DNA of 31,094 bases. It comes from Conidiobolus coronatus NRRL 28638. Lineage: Eukaryota; Entomophthoromycota; Entomophthoromycetes; Entomophthorales; Conidiobolaceae. The notes beneath the pieces are model-generated. The model saw only the letters and a list, made by a program, of their open reading frames with translations. It did not search any database and was not told where the DNA came from. The stretch spans positions 182,366 to 213,459 of the forward strand of contig KQ964419.1 in the NCBI GenBank assembly GCA_001566745.1, written 5' to 3'. Position numbers and translations under genes: made by a program. Shown in pieces: positions 23,080-31,094 of the stretch (positions within the stretch are counted from its first letter, which is position 1; each line of letters opens with the position of its first letter).

Positions 23080-23640
23080 AAAATCAAAATTTTTATAATT
23101 AATTGATAAAGCGAGCTAAACATTATTCTGAATCAAAAAATTTTCATAATAGATAAAAATAGCGAGTTATGTTTATTGCCTATCAAATATTTAGATGCGC
23201 TATTTAGTAATTAATATGGATTTATTAATGCATTCATTATAATAACTAATCTATCGGAGTTACCGGTGTATATCAGGTGTTATTATAAATTCGACGATTA
23301 ATTTTATATGTATTTTATCCACTATTCAAGATAAATAATTCGTTGAAATTATAAAAACACCTGATATTGTTTATTTATATTTCATTAAATCTCGAAACAA
23401 AATTACTAAATTAATCATTTGATAGTTTACTTTATAAAATAACAGTGCTTACCATAAGATTTTATTAATATTTCTTAAATTTCCATCGTATCATAAAGTA
23501 AATTATTACAAGGTTAACCGCTTAAATGTTTTGACAAAGAATTAGTAAAGTCTTAAATAAAACCAAATATACCACAAATTAATCTAAAATACAAATATTT
23601 GCAATTTCAATTCTCATTTGTGTACAATAAAATTAACCTT
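23080..23640. repeat. unit B-specific insertion with two foldbacks
   Basis: Absent from unit A. Foldback one: TATCAGGTGTTATTATAAAT (23,271-23,290) pairs with its near complement ending CACCTGATA at 23,366. Foldback two: AGTTTACTTTAT (23,424-23,435) pairs with ATAAAGTAAATT (23,493-23,504). Near the left edge a tract of about 50 bp around AATCAAAA...AGCGAG is repeated directly at about 23,083 and 23,133. No gene. Confidence 0.5.
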
Positions 23641-24369
23641 TGATCCGTATAATCAGTTACATAATTTAATTTTTATAAATATGATTTATCTTTTAGAGGT
23701 TGCTCTGATATGCTAGAATAATATTTTCAAGTGTAATTATATAAAACAAGTATAATTCATAGTCTATAATATAATTCTCAAGTTAAAAAATAAATATACA
23801 TTACATAAAAAACTCTATTTTGTATATGAAACTGATTACATCAGTCCAAGACTTATTGTATAATTAATTAATTTGTGCAATTAGTATATTTTATCAAAAT
23901 TAATGAAAATTAACTAACCTCATTTTATTGACTTAAATTCCCTTCATTAATTAAATAGCAAGAGCCTCTTAAATTAATCAAAAAGAGATTAATTTGATTT
24001 TGAGACAATTAGGTTATCTTTCTAGAGTTTGCGTTTTGAAGGAGATTTAAATGAGTAAGAGTTAATTAATAGGGGGATTTTGTAGATTTATTGGGCTTTA
24101 AAATGAGGTGATATTTTGAATGTGAATCAATATAGTTTGTATGCATTTATGTGCGCTTGATGTTGAATTAGATATAGAATAGGATTTTTATATTTGCTCT
24201 AATTAATAACTATTTTTTTAGATTTTATATTAGTTACAATATAAAATTTGCAGTATTATATATGAATTCATACTAATAACTGCTCTCTTATTTTTCACCC
24301 TTCAGCCATAATCATTATAATATAGAATTAAAACTCTAAGCCATTTAATCTTTTTTAGTGTTATAAATA

Positions 24370-25137
24370 CAGTCAAACCTTACACATATTATTCAAAAAA
24401 TTTTGGGTATATACTTAATTAATGCAAAAATCTAAGATTAACATAATATATCCTTAATAAACTATAAATATGAAAAATATTTAATTTTATAAATGTTTTT
24501 ATTTTTAAAACATCGCAGGATATAAATATTTTAAAGAAAAAGGCAATATAAATAGTATATGTATTTAAAAATTAAAAATATATAACTATTATTCAATAAG
24601 CCATTTGTTGATTTTCTAAGCTTACAGTCATTCTACTTCCTTCGAAAACGTCGCAATCAAGGATAAAATTAAGATTTAGAGTATATTAGTTATGCTTCAT
24701 TAATTTAATTTTGAAGATGCTTAAATACTAAAAAATTTGGGCCAACTCTGGGTCATTTGGAATAATCTAGACGTTAACGGAGTTACGTTTTGGCGCGTTG
24801 GACTATTTCCCTTCGCGTTCGCGACTGCGACCATAGATTGCGACGCTAGAATAACTGGATTGAAGCCAGGAGCGTATACCATATTCTCTGAAATTTGTGC
24901 ATTGATCTGTGACCTTCACACGGAGCCATGTTCGTCTGAGTAAATGTGTCCATTATGTTAATTTCCGATGAAATCTGATCAAAAACTCGACACCATTTTA
25001 CAACTTTCACTTGTTATTGAAACATAGATTTTTAAACTTTTATCTTGAGATTTATTAAACTAATACAAAAGCTAAATTGTCAATTTGTAAACTTTTTCTC
25101 TAGACTAAATTTGAGTAGAATACATAAGGTTTGACTA
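24370..25137. mobile_element. non-autonomous pogo/Tc1-like DNA transposon
   Basis: 768 bp, left end CAGTCAAACCTTA, right end the complement of TAGTCAAACCTTA, flanked by TA (24,368-24,369 and 25,138-25,139). Ends beginning CAGT with a TA duplication are typical of the pogo/Tigger branch of Tc1/mariner. Unit A has the empty site, one TA at 15,413-15,414, with matching sequence on both sides. The element is far too short for a transposase gene (usually about 500 codons in this branch). Confidence 0.8.
24737..24943. other. GC-rich core of the pogo-like element, possible captured gene fragment
   Basis: About 210 bp near even base composition inside DNA that is otherwise strongly AT-rich. Reading frames are open on both strands: plus strand 68 codons from an ATG at 24,737, and minus strand about 55 codons containing MVYAPGFNPVILASQSMVAV, ending near 24,725 and preceded by an acceptor-like GTCACAG. 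Neither is a recognised protein. It may be a remnant of the parent element or a captured host exon. Confidence 0.35.
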
Positions 25138-25246
25138 TATATTATGAGATTTATTCTATTTTTAAATAGATATTAATTTAATATTAACTTATTACAAAAA
25201 TTCAGCAAGTATTATAATATAAAATTTAATTCACCCCCTAATTCTA

Positions 25247-26200
25247 TTGTGATGGCCTTAACTTGGGGAATTGACGGTGTTTTAGTTAAAGTCTTCCAAG
25301 AAATACCTTTTATGTTTAAGCTCAAAGTCAGATTTAATTAGCTTAATTAATATTCAAATTATGGATCTAAGCAATGAAATACTAACAAGAACTTGATTTA
25401 GCTTACACTGATTAATTGGTTGCCGTGGAACAGTAAATGTTTGATTAATATAAAATAATTAATTAAAATAAGTGTGATTAAATGATTAATATATCTTATA
25501 ATATTGTATCTTTAGCAGCTTACCTGATAAAATAGCTCAATGTAATATCCAATATACAATAATTAACAATAAGATATTATAGACAAAAAGTCAGAATCAG
25601 AATAAAATAAAATCAACTACTGTCCTTTAGACGGTTTGACTTGGTATTTATTTGCTTTGGTTCCCAGTTTTCCATTGTTTTGTGATTCTATTAATTAATT
25701 GCTGTAATTAGGTTATTTAATCCATATAGTACGATAATTATTAGCATCCATTTGATGTTATTATAACTTCCAAATTTACTTATTAGAATTCTTACAGCGA
25801 GCCCGGGACCATGACACTATTAATATTTAATTTTAATTTATTATGGGAGTAAGCCATTAGTATAAAATTAAATACAAATTTCAAATAAATTTTATAATAT
25901 ATAATAGAATTGAAATGGGTTTTAGCATTAAAATAAGTTAATAGATAGAGTTATAAATAAGCTTGATTGATTATTAAGACATGTATATAGTTTTATTTAT
26001 TTGTAATAAACAGAGATGGATAGTGTATGTTTAGCTAGTATTATGATTAACTATTATTATAATTTAATAATATGACCGTTAATATATCGATACTTTAATA
26101 CAAAAATGTATATACAGATTTGTTTACAATGAGATGCTATTGTATTAGTGTAATATAAATAATATATCTTGTACAAATGGATAAATACAATTTATATTCT
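25247..26200. repeat. unit B-specific insertion carrying the inverted repeat arm 2
   Basis: About 950 bp that separates blocks which lie much closer together in unit A (15,480 and 15,640). Its left third, 25,258-25,548, is the inverted copy of 19,100-19,386. The rest is unmatched in the window and includes a small GC spike, GCGAGCCCGGGACC, near 25,798-25,811. Borders are approximate, and no target duplication was identified. Confidence 0.6.
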
Positions 26201-26382
26201 TAATAGCTTTTTAATAAAAGTTATTTCAACATTCAGATTTTTTATATTTTTATATAATAGATGTACTATATGTAATATGCTAATTTTAATGTATACACTT
26301 AATAATATTATTATATGTTATAAGTAAAGTAAAGTGTTAACGAGCTCTTTAACTTTAAAAATAAAAATCTTTTATTATTATA

Positions 26383-27619
26383 TTAAGATCTAATAAAATT
26401 ATTATTTGCTATGTCAAAGGAATTGGTATTGATGCCAAGCAAGTCGGGCTGAAAAATGTCTAGATCTTTTAAACTAGTAGGGGCTATAAAGCTATTCATT
26501 GGAATTTCACTTATTGTTAAGGCGTCTATTAATCCAAAGTCCATTGATGTAGGTGCGCTAATGCTATTACTAGTTACTGGCACTATAGACGATTGAAATA
26601 CTGGAGGCATTATTAGAGTTGGTTGAGGATCTATAGCCTCTGGCGATTGATAACAATTGGTTGCTATCAAAATTTTAAATTCTTCCAAATTTAAATTATC
26701 TAAATACATCCAATTAATAAATTATCTATATATATACTATATAATATACTTACCATGCTGTCCCGTCTCCAAAAAATACAATACTGAGTTCAACTGTTCA
26801 ATATCACCTCTCATCTGTTCCAATTCATTTTTCAACCCCAAATTTGCTTCTTCTAAAGTGTTAATCTCAAATTTGAGGGAATATTCATTTAATTTGCAAT
26901 AATTAAATTGATTTACAAAGTTATCAATGAATTCACCATATGGATCAAGGTTGGGACTCTCAAGTAATATTGAATCTATCAATGTGGGATCTGAGGGGAG
27001 GAATTGAGGGTGTTGAAAATCGTAATTTTGAATGCTTTGCTTTTGTTTTTTAGTTTTGGTAAACCCATAGCTATCATAAAAATTAGTATTATATTAATGA
27101 GTATATTAGAAAGATTTACTTTGTTAATAGTTTAACAACGCTGCTTATGCTAAAGAATTGGAAGAGTTGGGGTAGATATTTGTGTACGAGTTCAGTTTCA
27201 AAACGAATTGTAAACGAGGTTTGGTCTGAATTCCAATAGATGTGCGATGGTAATATTTCGTAAGTTAATATGCTACATAAATTACTATTAGAAAAGCTGT
27301 ACTATATTATATATATGTGGTATATATACTAATGTAATCTTTTTAAAAACATATTTGGAAGATTATTGATCATAAGATGCTCCAAAAGACTCTCTAAGTT
27401 TGACGCTCGGCTTGTCTGCTGCTGAGGTTTGGAATATTGTATAGTGTATTGAGATGAGTGGCTTGGGGTTGAATAATCTGACCGCGGAGTTAGCATAAGA
27501 GGGTTAATATCCATCCCTTCGTCAATAGAGTTAGATATCAAGCAACTTGGCCATTGATGTTCGTCTACAATGGCGTCTGGTGATTCAACAATATACCCGT
27601 TAGATTGATAATAATACAT
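26383..27619 (-). CDS. HSF-type DNA-binding domain transcription factor, copy 2 (four exons)
   Basis: Exons, in gene order: 27,619-27,330; 27,272-27,120; 27,070-26,754; 26,699-26,383. Joined they give 1,077 bases, a 358-residue protein plus stop. Introns are 57, 49 and 54 bp with GT...AG ends at the same three codon positions as copy 1. The first three exons have exactly the lengths of copy 1, and the last is one codon shorter. The domain order is the same: N-terminal tail; HSF-like winged helix about 86-174 (FLKRLH, IYWNSDQTSFTIRF, SSVVKLLTNYGF, YDFQHPQFL); coiled coil about 205-250 (EINTLEEANLGLKNELEQM); Ser/Asn/Pro-rich C-terminus. Proteins are roughly three quarters identical by eye, with changes concentrated in the N-terminal tail and C-terminal exon. 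Retained frames and splice sites in both copies argue that both make protein. Likely a nuclear DNA-binding regulator; the target is unknown. Confidence 0.85.
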
Positions 27620-27661
27620 TTTGTTTTTTAAAATAATTTATCTTACTCTTTGGGTTACAAA
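27620..27661 (-). promoter_or_regulatory. 5' flank of HSF gene 2, identical to that of gene 1
   Basis: See 16,912-16,953. Further upstream, near 27,767-27,783, CCACTTTTTTAGTGG can form a short hairpin. The matching place in copy 1 keeps only the right half. Confidence 0.5.
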
Positions 27662-29140
27662 GACTATTTTTATATTTAAGTTTGCATAATTAAATTGAGA
27701 TTTATTCGGTGAATAAAAACATTTGGATTAATTGTCTATTCTTGTCAATTAATCAATTAGCATATACCACTTTTTTAGTGGTGAAATATATTGAACTAAA
27801 TGCCATATCCTTCCCCTTGGTATTTATGCTTTGGAGGGAAAGCTCAATAATTTAAATTTATTGGTATTTCATATTGCTTTTAAGATAATTTTTAACCTTG
27901 ATATTATATGATAATTTATATGTTGATGCATACTATGTTGATAATGGGTTAATAGATATATATTGTTTCTACTATATATGTTAAATTACACATGTGAGAT
28001 GATATTATAAACATTGCTTCATAAAATAATGGTATTAATTAATAATAAATCACCTTTATCGAAGTTAAATTTGAATAGAGTCATATAATTTGAAATTAAT
28101 TAAGATTAATTTATTAAATGCTAACTAGATTTAGCACTTTTGTATTATGAGTAGAGATAGGTAAATTGTTTATAATGCTATGAATAAAATTAATGCTGAA
28201 TTAATTAATTAGTGTAGCAATTAGTGGAAGAGGTTTGAATTATTTTCGTCATTTAAAAGAGATAATAAATGAAATTTTTTTAGTTAAATGATTATAAAAC
28301 TTTTTTAGTTAATATTTACATATTCGATAAATCTCTATATTTTATTTTTATTTAATTTTAACAATAATAGAAATAAATTATTCCTGTATAGGTAATTAGT
28401 AATTAGTAATTAGTTAATATGTTGATAGTAATTAAATGAAATGATTACCACTTAATTTGGTATTACTATTTTTATCATAATTCCATTACTGTAGATGTCA
28501 GTATTAGTATTATTAATATTTTAAAAAATAATTTTATTGAAAATTTTAGTTTAAATGAAATTGGTCGATAAAAGATTATTTTTATTATTACTTCGAAATA
28601 ATATTTGTATATATGGATTGATATTTATTATAATGGATCAGCCTAAAGCTATAAAACTCCATTTTTCAACTACTATGACAGTAAAAAATCAAACAAATAT
28701 ATTCAACTATTGGTGACCTATTCATTAACCTAAATTTATACTAAAGCGCGAAAAATCCAATCATAATTGAGGTGAAAAGGTAATTTAATCTCGCTGAATA
28801 AAAAGGTAGAATAAATAATTTTACCAATAAATTCACAAACACAAATACATCTAAATCATTGAACTTTATTTTGCTATATGTAATATGGTATAATAACATG
28901 CACACGTGTTTATATTGGTTTCGATGAGTACTGGATTAATGTAAGCGTTTATAGGCTTGAGCTTGATTTAGTTTTATAGAGTGTGGGCTGAGAAGTCAAG
29001 TGAATGAAACTAATTTAGATTTATATATGGAGTGAAACTTGGGAGAGAGGCTTGGTATAAAATTTTACTTTTTGATATTTAACCCAAGTCCGAAGTTAAA
29101 TTAATTCAATCTTTTTAATCTGTAATATAACCGTTCCCTT
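27662..29140. other. upstream region of HSF gene 2, part of the duplicated unit
   Basis: Aligned with 16,954-18,735. No gene seen; indels relative to unit A break every frame. Confidence 0.5.
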
Positions 29141-29286
29141 CCTCATTAACCTTCATTAATCTAATTATTCATCTCCCTGTACATCATACCCTCACCTTTC
29201 AAATAATTTATTACTATATAATATGTAATATAATGGGCTATTTAACTTGTTATTAACATGCAAGATAAAAATTTATCAGGAAATTA

Positions 29287-29511
29287 TGAGTAATTTTTAT
29301 TAATTTAACTCAGCTTCTGAAACTCGTTTCAATATTTAATTTGTTAAAATACTATATAGTATTAATTTAAAAGGTTTTTTTTTGATAGCGCCATATTAAT
29401 TAATGGAAGAGAATGATTAATAAGTTTTAAGTATATAAAAATAAAAATGTTGTAAATTTATTATCAAATAAATTTGTCAAAACTTCATATATTTAACTGG
29501 AATTTTTATTC
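29287..29511. mobile_element. MITE family 1, copy f (worn)
   Basis: The left end TGAGTAATTTTTATTAATTT follows TA (29,285-29,286). The interior keeps AATAAGTTTTAAGTATATAA, matching the family tract. The right end is recognisable but mutated (ATTTAACTGGAATTTTTATT). It lies in the spacer between units B and C, as copy e lies between A and B. Confidence 0.5.
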
Positions 29512-29749
29512 ACATTAAAGCAATGAAAAAGTTTAATGTATGTTCAAAATTTTCGATTTTGTGGAAACACTGGTTTAATTCTAACTAATTTAAGTTAATT
29601 GAGCGATTTTTTACAAAATAAGTTAAACTTAACTAATTAGGTATATTTTTAAAATATAAATTAAATTAACCTAAATAATTACTTTTATAATAACTTATTC
29701 TATATTACTTAAATGGAATCACCAAAGATTAGTGATTTTAGAGATTAAT

Positions 29750-31094
29750 TAATCATAAGAGAGGTGATTAAAAATATCGGATTTATTTACTTCAATCATT
29801 TAATAATTAATATTTGAATAAAAATTGCTTTTGTTATTAATTAAATTAGTAATAGATTGAGGTAGATTATTATTTTTTAGAATTTGATTAATAAAAATTT
29901 TCAACATATTTATATTTCTATAGTTTTGATAGTTGCTAAATTTTGAACTTTTATGTTATTGTGCATATAATAATATTAAAGGGAATATAATTGATAAGCT
30001 TATATTAATTATTTGTTATCTTGCGGCTCATTTAAATTTACAAATTTTTACAATATTATTGATTACTATTAATTTAAAGGATATTTTAATTTTTATTGTT
30101 AATTTAATGCTAATTAAATATAAGCATGAAATTTTACTGGATCAGTGTGCGTTTTAATTGAATTTATGTTTTATATTTGAAGTATGCTTAATTAATAATT
30201 ATTGACCACTGTTTTTAACTTTTTGAAAGAATCAATTAATTATTAGATAAAAAGTAAATTTAATAATACTTGGAGGTAAGCTAGGGTTCATTATGCTTAT
30301 CCAATGTCGTTTTTAATATTATTATTAAGCAAATTCTCCTTATTAGCAGTTTTGGAAAAGTCGATAACTCATAATTCATTTGAGGGTAATAATCGCCAAA
30401 TTTAGATTTGTGTACAAAAATGTGGTAATAACAAAATAAAATGTTAATTAATTTTTACCACTGATTATTTTAATAAATTATGCTGGGTATTCGGTTTACT
30501 ATTTTTGTAGTTTTAATATTTGAAGGAATAAAATTGAATTTTTTCTCTAAAAAGTTTTGATTTTACTTTTTAACTTTAAATGATTAGTTGGTTGATTGAA
30601 ACAAATTTTATATTGTTTATAAATGAAGCAATAAACAAAGCTAGTTGTGAATTTAAAATCTGTAAAAGCTTGCTCGAAAATATCTAATTTTGGTTATAGT
30701 GGTACAATTATAAGATCAAATTAAGATTGTGGTTTTATTCTATAATAGTAAGCTTAAATTAGAAGATCTACATTGTTTTATGTGTCGGTTTTACTTATAA
30801 AGAACAGAGCTATTTCAAGAGTGAAACTTAGAAGATATAAAAACAATGCCAATTAACTGAATAGCTACAAATTGAAGCTAACTACAGTATAGCCTAATGA
30901 TTTGTTCCGTTTCGTAACTTAATTAGCCAATAAAATGAATTAAAAATTAGATTTTTAATAATTCATGCAAAGTAAATTCTGTAAAATAATTATAATTACC
31001 TAAATAAATCCAGATCAAAAAATATTACGGAAAACTTAAATTAATTGATTATGGCAATAAAAATTATAACATGGATTAGATTTTCTTAAAGATG
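29750..31094. repeat. segmental duplication unit C, cut by the window edge
   Basis: 29,750-29,860 matches 12,185-12,300. 29,880-30,420 matches 20,820-21,430 of unit B. 30,480-30,980 matches the TATTC site and the conserved non-coding block of A and B. The window ends before the part that holds the HSF gene in A and B. A 74-codon frame at 29,933-30,157 is not open in unit B and is not called as a gene. Confidence 0.65.
30545..30980. repeat. conserved non-coding block, copy C
   Basis: Third copy of 13,805-14,260. Includes AAAGTTTTGATTTTACTTTT and the ATAAAGAACAGAGCTATTT stretch. Confidence 0.6.

Larger units (their letters stand above)
19400..29140. repeat. segmental duplication unit B (with HSF gene 2)
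   Basis: The second copy of the unit described at 12,340-18,735, enlarged by insertions at 21,469-22,046, about 23,080-23,640, 24,370-25,137 and about 25,247-26,200. The block 20,820-21,430 matches unit C (29,880-30,420) but is missing from A. Confidence 0.75.

Noticed and set aside
26657-26902. 81-codon plus-strand frame
   Set aside because: Antisense to exons 3 and 4 of HSF gene 2; shadow frame.
29933-30157. 74-codon plus-strand frame in unit C
   Set aside because: Interrupted in the unit B copy near 20,890-21,050 by stops and frame-breaking indels.
1-31094. CRISPR array or prokaryotic operon structure
   Set aside because: No regularly spaced identical repeats; spliced genes and fungal-type proteins show a eukaryotic genome.

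Overview
The window is eukaryotic and most likely fungal. The evidence is a PCL/Pho85-type cyclin, a VC0807-like membrane protein with a fungal-style extended N-terminus, and a duplicated HSF-domain transcription factor gene whose introns are only 48-57 bp, all set in very AT-rich, gene-poor DNA (roughly a quarter G+C by eye). The lineage within fungi cannot be fixed from the sequence.

Layout. Positions 1-2240 form the most gene-like end: an intact minus-strand PCL-type cyclin gene (324-1442), its upstream region, and a GC-enriched island (about 1985-2235) that I cannot assign. Positions 2240-7730 are AT-rich and hold foldbacks, a decayed tandem-repeat helix-turn-helix-like protein gene (about 5285-6290) and two abutting copies of a small TA-flanked inverted-repeat element (MITE). 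A single-exon multi-spanning membrane protein gene lies at 7732-8508. A 540-N gap (11229-11768) falls inside another copy of the same MITE.

From about 12,340 to the right edge the window is a degenerate tandem segmental duplication. Unit A (about 12,340-18,735) and unit B (about 19,400-29,140) each carry one four-exon, minus-strand gene for an HSF-type DNA-binding protein with a coiled coil. Both splice to complete reading frames (359 and 358 codons before the stop). Unit C (about 29,750-31,094) is cut by the window edge before its HSF gene would be reached. Comparing the units exposes later insertions with their empty sites: a 578-bp solo-LTR-like element in B with a 5-bp target duplication; a 768-bp TA-flanked pogo/Tc1-like non-autonomous element in B; a 148-bp foldback only in A; and a segment of about 950 bp in B that carries an inverted copy of the A/B spacer.

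The two HSF-like genes are the most interesting content. Their DNA-recognition helix departs from the near-invariant HSF sequence. They diverge over most of their length but share near-identical patches at exon 2 and at the start codon and 5' flank. No RNA genes, CRISPR arrays or prokaryotic features were recognised.
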